Positions 1 to 11,274 of a stretch of DNA of 64,000 nucleotides are shown here, one piece after another. The DNA comes from Citrus sinensis (lineage: Eukaryota > Streptophyta > Magnoliopsida > Sapindales > Rutaceae): positions 29,175,001-29,239,000 of the forward strand of contig NC_068563.1 in NCBI RefSeq assembly GCF_022201045.2, in the 5' to 3' direction. The translations under genes were made by a program, and so were the position numbers. The notes under the pieces were generated by a model, which had not been told where the DNA came from, did no database searches, and saw only the letters and a program-made list of their open reading frames with translations. Position 1 is the stretch's first letter. Each line of letters begins with the position of its first letter.

Positions 1-3000
1 TAATTAAACTATCAACGTTAATGTACTAATGTTGGTTAATTTTGTGTTTGTTCGACATCAATCATATCAGATCTCACAGCGCTCGTAACCCTTTTTGAAT
101 TTTTTTTTATTCTCTATTTCTTTTTTAGTAATTTTGATTAATTTGTTTACTACTATACTTATTCTCTCTCTTTTTTTTTTTTAATTTCTCTATTGCTTTT
201 TTTTTTTTTTTCTTTCTGTACTCTTCTTCTTTGTGCTCTAGACGAAAGAGAGATTCCTTTCGGCTGTTGGGTTTTTTTATTATAAAAAAGGCGCATTATT
301 GGTGATTGGATCTGCATTGGAAATGCAAGTCACCTTTCACATTTTGAGAAAATTAAAAAGAGCTTGGATGATCAGTTAAGATTCAGTAAAAAGGGAAACC
401 TTAGTTTGATCGATTCTAAAGTTGTAGCTATCTTCCTCTCCAGGCATCTCTTTCTCCACTCATTTCAGTGCGTGTATTAATCTCTCATTCGCCTGAGTCA
501 GTACGAACACAAAAGTTGAAACAAACACTTTGCATTAATTTCACTTTGTTGATCAATCATACTAAACTTTAAGCAACCTTTGAACAAATTTTGGAGGTTA
601 ATTGCATGGCTCTCCACACTCTTTTTAGAAGGATCCTTTTGATGCTACTGCCCAGCAGTTTTACTTTTAAAAGTAAAGTCGTTTAAGTATTAAGTAAACA
701 ATTTTAACTACCTATTTACTTTTACACAATACTTAGCAATCTGTTTAATTTACAGTAATTATGGTTTCAATGTCACGACTCTACAACTTCAAGCGGACCC
801 CCTAAAGTATTAAAGCTAGGTACGTAATTGGTGAACACGTTATTGCTAACCAATATGCCATTCAAGCACAAGAATCACAAACTCTAACTTCCCCATATGT
901 CCCCATCAGTAGTTCATTATGTGTGTTCTGGCTAACCCTTCCCATCCAACATTAATTTTAACTCAAATTTATGCAATTTTATAGTTTATTGTTTTTACAG
1001 TTTTTACGGCTTAAAAAGAGAAATTCTTAAGAATTCTTAAAAAGAGAAATTCTTTTACAGTTTGTAATTTATTTTTTTAAATTACGTCTTGAACTCTCTT
1101 AGAAATTGTTTTCAGTGATTACGTTCTACATAAGGGGCGGAGTAGTGTTGTTTTAGTTTAGTATTGTATTATAGAGTGGCTAGCTGGTTCAAATTTAAAT
1201 AAAATTGAATGTTCTCAAAAGAAAAAGGCTTTAAAATCTCAATAATCTTACGTATAATTTATGAATTAAAAGTTTGTTGATATTATTTTATTTAATCTAA
1301 TGACAACTTAATTTTCTCTCTATTCGTGCGAGTAGAATTTAAGTTTTAAAGCACAAGAGATTTTACCAATCCAATTAAATAGCAGCCACAAATCTGCTTA
1401 TGTTCTTTGGAATAAATTTTAGAAATCAAATCATTTTATTGCTGTGGTCACTATTTTTCTTTCCGCTATTATACTTGCATTATTTGCCGTGAAATCAACT
1501 TTAATTGTGCCATGTACCGGATTTCGAAACCTAAATATTAATACGTCACCCTGATGATAGTTTGAGTTTAAAGAAATCGGTTACTTTATTTATTAATTTT
1601 ATACTATTTTTAAGCAATTTACTATTTTCAACGACTTATATGTAATTCGGATAAAGCACCGACACATTTATTATATAATGAGATATGCCTGCAATGATTA
1701 ATATGACTAAGCAGACACTTTCATAATGAGCAAGTTTAATTAATTTATTTAGGATAATTATGTAATAGAAAAGTAAACCGGGCGATTTTTAGCTGAAGTA
1801 CATTTGACCAAAGTGAGACCTTTTTCTCTGGTCAACGGCATCTTTGAAAATATGGTTTTTAAAGCCAACTGGGACGGCATAGCATGTGGGCAAGCCATTT
1901 TCAAGCAGAGCCATGCATGGCCAAAAAGATCAAGCAAGGCAAATGAAATTTCAAAACCACATACTTTATTAGGAAGACTCTTAAATTAAAAGTGAGCCCC
2001 AAAGCTTACTTGTACCAAAAGGGCAACTTAAGCGATAAGAGGGTGACTTTTAAAGTTTTTGAAAGGTTCATTTTTCACTTTAAGATAGTAATAGTATATT
2101 ACTTGTTGACGTTGAAGAGTGGCTTATTGAGTCAGTACCAAAACCTCGCGTCCGCTTGCCAAGAGCTAACAACATCCTGCGATCACTACCGAACAATTTA
2201 AAAAAGTCTAAAATCATAAAGAATTATTAGAGGTGTCAGAAGTTTTTTCGGCAATAATCCTCCGACACTCAAGTCAGTTTATGAGAATAAAAATAAATAA
2301 TTTCTATTTAAAACAAAAAAAATAGAGATCAAAAACTCAAAAAAAAAAAACCCAATCCCCATATAAGGAATGAATTTCCTTTTTTTTTTTAAAAGCTTGG
2401 CCGAATCCTTCTGCCTCCAAAAGAAACATAATAGAGAAGCAGGTAGCCCCCTCCTTAGGTAACGCCTCACTCCCCTCTTTATTCTCCCCCCTTCTGTTTC
2501 CTCCTTTTGCTCACTATCCTTTATAATTTTTTATGCTTGCCTCCCCAAAGTGGCCTTTGAATACACAAGTAAATGTATAGGCTTTGGTGAGGATAATTTG
2601 GTCATTGCATTTTGCAAGTAAGATGAGTGGTGGAAAAAAATGAGTAGTGCACATAACTCTTCAGCAAATCCCACCAACAATTTCATTTTCTTAATTAATT
2701 AATCTACTTTTTTATCCTCAAACAATGGTAAAAAAAATTATATTTTTCTTATTCCACATTTTTGTGATTTTTTTTAATATAAGATTCAGATTAATGCCCA
2801 TAACATAATCCATTCCAACCCACCATAAGATTTGTATTTCAATGATAACAGAGTTGATCTTTTTTATTATACGACTTGTTATATCAAATTTTCATTGATA
2901 TATGAAAACTATAAGATGGTACCAATTAAAAGTTGAAAACTATAGGAGACAAAGTGTGATGAATTTCCTTATTGTTTATTTGCAAATTGGTGTAATTGTT

Positions 3001-3429
3001 GAATACATTACTCTACCCTATCTTCGTTATTGATCGAATGAACTTATGTTTGTTTCGAAAAAAGATTATGCTAACAAAAGAGAATTATGTTTTCATTTTT
3101 TCAATTCTTCATCCACATAAATTTAGTTCGAGACTTTTGTTTTCATTACTATAAATAAACAATTACGTTGTCTTATTTTTATAGCTTGGTCTTAGCTTAG
3201 GACTTAACCACGCTATATACATGTTAGGATTAGTGTTAATTATTACTTAAGCAACTTTAAAGAAATGATTTTGTTTGTGAATGATAAAAGCCTGTCCTAA
3301 AGCATTAATTAACAAGAACATGACCTTAATTCATTTGGTCAAAAGAAATTTAAGGATAATTATAATGATGAAAGATTTTGTCGTTTCGATACTTGACCAC
3401 AGCTCAGGCTCATGCAAACAACACTTAAA
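1..3429. other. Intergenic DNA, no gene recognised
   Basis: AT-rich sequence with long T and A runs. The open frames here are short, use no recognisable domain and show no paired splice sites around a conserved reading frame. I see no RNA gene. It may contain the distal promoter or the end of a gene lying left of the window. Confidence 0.55.
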
Positions 3430-4315
3430 GGTAGCGTTTACTTTTTGGATTGAAGTGGAAATCCTGAGGAGTGAGAATTCCAGGATTGGGAGTGTGGAGT
3501 GAGAGTGTGAGTAGGTTATTTACTTACACTGAAATGGAAGTATGGAATGAAAATCAGAATCCAATTTATGTGTTTACTTTATCTTAGATTGGGAGTAAAT
3601 AGTTTCAAATTATAATTTTATCCTTATTTAAAGAATTATAATTTTTAATTACAAATCTAATAAAAAATATATTTAATGAATAAATATTTATTTTATTATA
3701 TTTGTAAATTTATAATAATTATTAATATTCTTAATTATGAACATCACAATTTTTTATTAATTTTAATATAAAATGAAACATTATTTTATTTTATTTAATA
3801 TAATTATATTAAATTTATTATTATATAAAATAATAATATAATATTATTTAGTACAAAATTAATATTTTCTTAGAATAAACTGTTTATTATTATTAATTAT
3901 TAATATTAAATAAATATAGTACTATTATTTTTAAAATAAATATAATAATATTATATTTATTAATTCTCTATTAATATAATAATATTATTTTTAAATAATT
4001 TTAACTTAGAATCAATGCAAATTATTATTTAGTTAAATATAATAATATTATTCAAATAAATATAATATTATTTATTTTATTTTATTAATTATAAAATATT
4101 AAATTGAATTAAATTAAAAAAGTGTAGAAAATAGAGATGTGGGAATGGATTCCCACTCCCACCTCCCCCAATGGGAGTCCCACTCTCATTCCCCACTCCA
4201 AAAATGGATGGATCCCACGGAGTAGAATTCCCAATCCCTCCCCAATTTAGTGAAGTAAACATTGGAGTGGAAGGAATCCACACTCCTCACTTCTACTCCA
4301 GAAAATAAACACATC
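3430..4315. mobile_element. AT-rich inverted-terminus element (MITE-like), copy 1
   Basis: The left end begins GGTAGCGTTTACTTTTTGG and the right end, read on the other strand, begins GATGTGTTTATTTTCTGG. Both ends continue into related G-rich stretches (GAGGAGTG...GAATTCC and GAGGAGTG...GGATTCC). The core of about 600 bp is almost pure A/T. The same terminal and core sequences recur at 59549-62568, so this is a repeat family. No coding capacity is seen. The target duplication is unclear here, so the exact ends may be off by a few bases and I do not assign a superfamily. Confidence 0.65.
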
Positions 4316-4504
4316 ATAGAACATTGATCGATGAAGATTATAATTATTATTATTTTTATTCAAGATCCAACAGAAACATTGAAACTCTTTGATAATACAG
4401 GTACAAAATCCCCTCCATTTCTTTAGCACAGCAAAACCAGAATAAGTTAATTTAGGAAATGCCAAAAAAACCAAAACAAAAGACTATATCCGCATGGTCA
4501 AAGG

Positions 4505-7017
4505 TCAACATTTGGGAAGATCAGACGGTGGAGGAGGCAGCTTCTGATTTGGAAGCTCTCCATCAAGAACAATCCAAGCCATCCTTAAGCCCCAGCTCAA
4601 GTGCACATCAAAATGGCAATGCATAAACCAAACACCTGCGTCACACACACATAAATATGGTATTAAAATGTCACCTATATGTTAAAAAAAAAAAAAATAA
4701 CGCTGAAAAATAAGAGTCATGAACTAGACCGCACTAAACACCAGGTCTGTAGAGGCCATTTCTATACAAGTTTAATATTCTAGATCCTGATATTTTAATT
4801 TTTTTATGATACAGCCCCTATAAGTTTGCGCTTTCTACGTTACGGCCCTTGTTGAATCAAAATCTACCCATCCATATTAGTACTTACATGTTAGCAAAAG
4901 AATTGAAGTGTGCGGAGTAAATTTTGTGTATGCAAACTGCAAAGCGACACTAACCAGGGTTATCTGCCAGAAAACGAATTGCGACCCAACCGCCAGATGG
5001 CACGCCAACGGTGTTCCTTTCAACAGGATCAATGAGGTTGAATTTTGCAGGGTCATTTTTAGGATCAAAGTTACCAAATCCTTGGCCTACAACGTAAACA
5101 TTGTAGCCATGGAGATGAAGAGGGTGGCTTTCGGCGCCTAAAATGCTAGTGTCCTGCAGCACAAGCTCAACACTTGTGTTAAATGGTATCACTAGAGCCT
5201 TAGTGCCATTTGACACAAATGTGTTATTTGGTGGAGTCCCTGTATAATTGAATGGATGAAGAGGAAATTGTGGGAAATCGGCTGTGTAAACGCCTTTAGA
5301 TTTGGCAAAGAAGTAGGATTGGAGTAGTGCAGTTGATGGGAGAGCGAAGGAAACGTTGTTCACAGCAGCTGCAAATTTTGTGCCATTAGGTCCTTGACAT
5401 GTTTGATTTTTTGGGCACGGGTTGGCTCCGAGACTTACCGTGAAGAAAAATCTTTTGTCGACAGTTTGAGGAACATTAGCCGGGAATTGAGCATTAGCCA
5501 AGCTTCTAAATTTGCTACTAAAATTGGCGACAAAATTTGTATCATTAATAGCAGGAAGAGATGGCTTGAAAAGGGTACGATTTCTAAAGGAATTATCTTG
5601 TGATGGGGTCTCATACTCGAGGATTGCAGCTACAGTTGAGTTATCAAATGTGCCCATGCCTGTGAAATATGGCCTAGCCAGCATAAAGAACGAAGCATTT
5701 GGGGGATTTGGATTGGTTTTCAGAAGCACATTTGTGGTCTGCCCTGGGGCTATCACCAATATGTTGGTCTCAAAAGGCTTAACATAAGTTGCATCGGCTT
5801 CAACAACAGTGAGCGTATGATTTGCAATGCTGAAAAATAACTCATCATTGAGTGCAGTATTGATCAAACGCAGCATATATGCCTTTCCCGGCTTCACTTT
5901 CAGCTTGTAGGTGTCTGCAGAGCACCATACCAAAAGTCATTAACAATGGTGCATAGTAGAGTTATACTCTGCCTGTAAGGCCAGGGTGTAAAAAAATAAA
6001 AAAAATAAAAAAATTTGGTGGGTACCTTTTGCGGAACAATTGTATGTTGGCCCCGGAAGCCCATTAAAGGTGTAGGCCTCTGAGACATTTGGGCCATTTC
6101 CGGTTTGTAAAGACTGATTGATAATTGCCTCAGGATCAGCATTAAACCATTCACCTGTTGTTATTATAATTTGCCAAATTTTTTTATCATGTTAATTAGC
6201 AATATAGCATGACAAAAGCTCTCAATTAAATTAGAAGATATGAAAGATAAGTTACCGAGCATGATTGTGACTTCTTTATAGGGTTTGGCAAATGGGTACG
6301 AAGCATTGTGCCTAGGCAAAATGATGAGAGGTCCGTAGACAGTTGCCCTAAGCCATTGGAAATGAGCGTGCCAAAGGAGAGTCCCTCTTTGGCCAACAAC
6401 GGTGAAGTTGTACACATAGCTCTGCCCTGTCTGAATGGGACACTGTGTGATATAAGCTGGCCCATCTGCCCACCCGCTTTGGAGTTGTCGAATTCCATGC
6501 CTGCGCGTGCGTTCAATGTTCATATCATTTAAATTTAATTATTATATATGTATATATTATTATTCTCCAAATCCATTGACTCTCTAATGACTTCCAGCGA
6601 ATTAATTGAGAAGCAAATTAATCAATTGATTCTTACCAATGAATGCTGATATTATTTGGAGCATGATTCACCACCTTAACAATTATACGGTCACCTTCTC
6701 TAGCAACTACACGAGGACCCGGGAACTTCCCGTTAACGGTCACCATGCTTTTCGTGTGGCACAATCTCGTGACATTTTTCAGTCTAATCTGCAAATTTCA
6801 ATCCAAATTTCGAATTTTTAAGTCAACATATGATAACACACTAAGAAAAATATGATAACACTAAAGGTGTATGTATACGTACATTAAACTTGTAATGCCT
6901 TGTGACGCCTGTGTGCTTTGAAGTGGCCACGGCAACCTGAGGAAACACCCAAATGCAGCTCGTCACAATAAGAAATGCCACAAGAATTGTTTGTGATAGA
7001 GGAATTGAAGTAGCCAT
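4505..7017 (-). CDS. Laccase (multicopper oxidase), LAC17/LAC2-like
   Basis: Secreted copper oxidase expected to oxidise monolignols in the cell wall during lignification. Six exons, by splice consensus and continuous frame: 7017-6883, 6788-6637, 6500-6256, 6154-6026, 5914-4955 and 4635-4505, giving 583 residues, typical for plant laccases. The ATG at 7017 opens a signal peptide (about residues 1-31). The copper ligand motifs are complete: HWHG (95-98), WHAH (139-142), HPLHLHG (484-490) and HCHFDVH (546-552). Many N-glycosylation sequons are present. The protein ends [11 protein letters not shown], as LAC17-type proteins do. One oddity is LLWHAH where family members I remember have LWWHAH; the histidines are unaffected. 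Exon 5 holds a miR397-like site. Assignment to the LAC17/LAC2 group is from memory of Arabidopsis sequences and could be another member of the clade. Confidence 0.93.
5845..5865 (-). promoter_or_regulatory. Predicted miR397 target site in laccase exon 5
   Basis: The + strand here reads TCATTGAGTGCAGTATTGAT followed by C, so the laccase mRNA (minus strand) is nearly complementary to miR397 (remembered as UCAUUGAGUGCAGCGUUGAUG). Positions 1-13 of the miRNA pair perfectly, including the seed and the cleavage site; mismatches fall at 14, 15 and 21. The site lies in the codons for INTALNDE, the region where miR397 targets LAC2, LAC4 and LAC17 in Arabidopsis. Confidence 0.8.
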
Positions 7018-7153
7018 AATGCTTGTGTTGTGCGTCAACTGTCGCTAGCTAAGCTTGTCGAAAATTCAGAGAATGGATATGGATGAAGCTTAAGCTATGG
7101 CTTCTGCTTCGAGCCAGTGATCTGCAGTGTTTCAACAACAACCAGTGAGTGTT

Positions 7154-7161
7154 GTTATATA
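7154..7161 (-). promoter_or_regulatory. Probable TATA box of the laccase gene
   Basis: Read on the minus strand the sequence is CTATATAAC, about 137-144 bases upstream of the laccase ATG. This leaves room for a leader of roughly 100 bases. It is the best TATA match in the proximal promoter; the transcription start is not known. Confidence 0.5.
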
Positions 7162-8969
7162 GAGATATATGAAAGCGTATATATGTTCGGTTGATTAGGT
7201 AAAAGCATGATTTAGGATTAAAAAAATAATAATAAAAAGAGTTTGATGAAGAAGAAAATTACCTACTGTTGGCCCATGTTCACCGTATAAGAGTGTCATT
7301 AAAGATAATTAATAAATTTATCATCACTCCTCCACTTCCTTTATTAATCTCAAAAATGTTCAACTAAATCTTTTCCCCAAAACCCATTTGAAAACGTTAA
7401 GGATAACATGTTAAAGGTAATAGAAATTCCCATAATTATGTAATTTAACCAGCAAAGAAACTGAATTACATTTATTCAACAAAAGCTATGCCAAAGAATT
7501 CAACCGTTAAGACTTTATCCTCAAGACAAAATCAAAATCTTTTACCTCTTCTCACATTTTCACCTATCAAACCAGTCGTTTTTTAGGTCAATTTTATGTC
7601 CATGCTAATCATTTTCAGGACTAGCACAATGGGGCATGTAGTTTTGGTTGGTGATGGCATCCATTTCAACCAAACAAAACCTTGAGAACCCTAAAACTAC
7701 GGTAAGAGAAAGACATTTGACCCACCTTACTTTCAAGCAACAAAAAGAATGATAGAGATAATGAGTTTAATTTGTTTAATTGATTAGTTAGTTCTCAGTA
7801 CTGTGATTAATAAACAAAATGGTAGTCTTGCAAAGAAGGATTAATTTTTAACCTAATTTATATGAGAACCATACTATATACATCATACATGTATGAAGTT
7901 AATTACTTAACTATCAGTTGATCGATCATTATATATACTGATACTAATGAATTTGCTGTTACAACTACTACAAACCTTGTAGAGTACTCGAATTATCTCT
8001 ACACTTCTTCAATATAAAACTACAAGAATATCAATTACTCCATATGAATAATTCCTTTAAAATACGAAGAAGTATTGAAGAAAATGCACCTGTTACATAT
8101 ATGATGAGTTGACATGCCAGGTGAAACACAGATTTCACATTACAAGGCTTAAGAAATTTATATGACGATGAATTGAGAAGTAATTTTAAAAGTAGTCATG
8201 AAAGTTCCCGAAATGACCCAAATTAGGCACTCATTAATTAGATTTTAATGAAACTAGAATCAGCATTAATGACAAGAGTTTCTACCATAAACGGAAAATT
8301 TTAGTCGGAAAACTTTCAAGAAAAGTTTTGAACTTGTGTCAATTCTCATTGATACGCTTGAGGACAGAAAAATCTTTTGATTACCAAATGAGGATCATTT
8401 CCAGCTTGATGACACAACTAAGCTCATTAATTCATTATTTAAATACTTGGATATATAAGATCATGATGGCAATAAATCTTTTTTTGGATGCCTCCTATTG
8501 GAGGTAAAACAAGTTAAGCAAACTTATTCTTGCTTCAGTTTGTCAGATTATAGTATAAGTTATTACTTAATAATGAGGATACATAACTAATTATTATTCT
8601 AATATGAAGAACCATATGAGTCGTGTGAGATATTTTTAGAAGAACAAATTTTACAAAAAAATTTAATTTTCTTTTAAGATAAAAATTCGTTTCTTTTTTT
8701 TAACTCCCCCGATCTCTAAAGTCTAAATACAAATAAAGTTTCCTATATATAATTAAGAATTTATTCTTTTAATCTTTTCTTTTTTATTAAATACCAATCA
8801 CATTCATAATATATTTGTTTATAAGATAAAAGCTCATATGGGAACAACAAAAATTTCCTCAACATTCAACACATTTTTGCAACCACTCAACAATTCATAC
8901 AACTTTAAACAAAGACAAAGCCAACTAACCAAGCACCCCAAGGGGGAGGGGAAGGAAAATAAAAAGAGA
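7162..8969. other. Intergenic DNA between laccase and ZIP genes
   Basis: AT-rich, no coding exon recognised. It contains the upstream promoter of the laccase gene on the left and the 3' flank of the ZIP gene on the right; both genes are on the minus strand. Confidence 0.5.
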
Positions 8970-10066
8970 TTAATCCCAAATCATAACAACTGCAATGACT
9001 CCAACTCCACTAAGCACAGCAAGAAACTTAAAGAAAGGAGTGTCAAAGTAACATTTATTTTGTGGCTTAAACCCTTTGGCAATGAGATGGTTGATGGCAA
9101 CATATATGAAAACCCCACAAGCAAGTCCCATTGAAATTGCATAAATCCAATCAGCAATATGCCCTTGAGTTGTGGCGTCAATGGCAATGCCTATCCCCAC
9201 ACCAATTGGACTAGAAATCGCGAAGGCAAATGAGTAAGCCGCAGTTAGCAAAAATGGCCTCTTCGGTATCATCCTCAGCAGTGCAATTCCCATTGCAATT
9301 GCTGCAAATATTTTGTGCAACGATATCGTCCACAGATTCCTCCAAGCCTCTCCCTTAGTAGCTGTAAGGGAATCAAAATTAAGATAGTCACCAGCGAACC
9401 GTATGCAATGAGCTAACTTTGATTTTGCTATTTATTTAGCTCTATGTACGTACCTGAAACTCCAATGGCAATGCCTTCGAAAACTGAGTGGAAACAGAGG
9501 GCGAGAATGAGAAGAATGGTGTCTCCAACGGAACTTGTCCTGAAGAAAACTGGATTACCATCGGTTCCCACTTCTTCACTTTTCTCTTCTTCAACATCCA
9601 CTCTAGTTTCTTTCTTGCTACCCTGCTTTATAACAAAATTGATTATGCAATCACCGAACATGGTTAAAAGATAACCCGCGGATGCTAGCATGAATGCAAA
9701 AGGGTAACTTTTGGATGTTAAATCTTTGAAAGTTTCATTGGAATCACTCAAGAAATGCATCATCGACGTCCCAAGAAAAACCCCGCCAGCAAATTGGGTT
9801 CCGAGGAGAAGGAAGCTCTCGTTCCATCGATAAAAGTAAGGCGAAACGCCGCCAGCAAAAGTGCTTACTAGGAGAATGATCAGGCACCATATCTTCACCA
9901 AGATTAAGCCCTTTGCATGCAATTCTGCATGGTCTTGATCGCCACCATCACTATCGTGATCATCGTCGTTGTCGCCGTGTCCTCCGTGAGCTTTGATCAA
10001 GGAGAATTGGATGAAGAAGAGGATAATTGACAGAGTGGTTGACTTGAGAGAAGTCATTGAAGCCAT
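8970..10066 (-). CDS. ZIP family metal transporter, ZIP2/ZIP11-like
   Basis: Plasma-membrane-type divalent metal importer (zinc, iron or manganese in this family). Two exons, 10066-9454 and 9361-8970, give 334 residues. The ATG at 10066 precedes a hydrophobic signal-like segment ending at a His/Asp-rich stretch ([12 protein letters not shown]) facing the extracytoplasmic side. Eight membrane segments can be drawn. The ZIP signature in TM4 is [10 protein letters not shown] (193-202) with the metal-ligand His193 and Glu197; TM5 follows at [11 protein letters not shown] (His220). The variable loop between TM3 and TM4 is acidic and lysine-rich and lacks the histidine repeat of IRT/ZIP1 types, which fits ZIP2/ZIP11. 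The protein ends in a short Trp-Asp tail, as usual. Metal preference cannot be read from sequence. Confidence 0.92.
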
Positions 10067-11274
10067 CAATTGATGGGTTCTGATTTGGTATGGCCTCTTC
10101 CTCTCTTCTGGGCTGGATTAGTTATGTTAGTTGAGTCATAAAAAAAGGGGGGATATAGTTTGTCTGGGTGTTGTAGTACAGTTTTGACTTTGCGATGTTG
10201 TACTACACACGGGCTAAATATAGGGTGGCAAATAACCGAGTATCTAAGGCGTAGTACAAAGCCGAACATAGAAAGCTTTGCAGATGCCATACCAGTGTGT
10301 AATTGGTAAATCCTCCGCTAAATTTTGTAAGCACACAAGGTTTCCTACTTTAGAAAGAAACTATTATTACTCAACAAATTAAATTAAGGAACTTACACTA
10401 CACAACACAATTGGCAGCAATTCTAGGAAATAGCTGTAGATTGAAAATATTGCTGTTCTATTCGTTTCAATTGAAAAATCGTAAAAAAAATGAAAGAATA
10501 TTTCATACCATATTTAGTAATACAAAATTCATTCCATATAAATAAGTGCAGAATTCAAGTATGCAACAGACACTCAGGAAATATATTTTAAAATTTGTCC
10601 AAAAATCCAGATGGGCATGTCATTGTTCCGTTGGTATTTGGTGCGCCCACGAAATTACGTTGCCAAGAGAATGATGAATTGAATGACGAAGATAACGACA
10701 ACGATGGCTGATAATATCACCGATGGGGAAAACAAAGCCCTTCAAACATAATTATTCAATCAATACAACTCATCTTATCTTTTTATTTTCCCCCTTTCTT
10801 CTATTCTCTATCTGAGGACGTTCAATTATTATTATATTATTTTTACCAACACACTCTTCCACATATGATGTAGATCCAATAATGTCAACTAAGTTGTTTT
10901 TATAAAATTAGTATAAACTTGGGGAGCTTCCTTTGAAAATGCAAAATACAATCTGAAAACAATCGTGGCACTAACCTGTAGTAGGCTCCACCAGAGAAGG
11001 GATATGCTAAACTACGAAAATAAAATTTTGAGCTCCCTTGTCACCGCATAAGTAAATTAAGCTGATGCAATCACAGATTTAAGGCGATCATTAGACCAGA
11101 TTATATGGAGGAACCAAATAGAGATTTGGCTCTCTCTCATCAAAGTTTAATCCAGGATAAATTCTGAACATTGAGTTTTTATATGCACGACAGACAGATC
11201 ATATAGCTCTGTGCAATTTTATGATAGATATATACTCTATTTCGTATACAGATCTTGTTTACTAACTGAAGTCA
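10067..11274. other. Promoter side of ZIP gene and 3' flank of SDIR1-like gene
   Basis: No coding exon recognised. A short tract TGTTGTAGTAC...GATGTTGTACTACAC lies about 100 bases upstream of the ZIP ATG and can pair with itself. I looked for the palindromic zinc-deficiency element (RTGTCGACAY) bound by bZIP19/23 and did not find it. Confidence 0.45.

Noticed and set aside
3441-3465. TTTTTGGATTGAAGTGGAAATC resembles the start of miR159/miR319.
   Set aside because: Only the first dozen bases agree, it lies in a repeat terminus, and no miRNA-type hairpin surrounds it.
10067-10500. Zinc-deficiency response element upstream of the ZIP gene.
   Set aside because: I looked for RTGTCGACAY and close variants and saw none in the proximal 430 bases.
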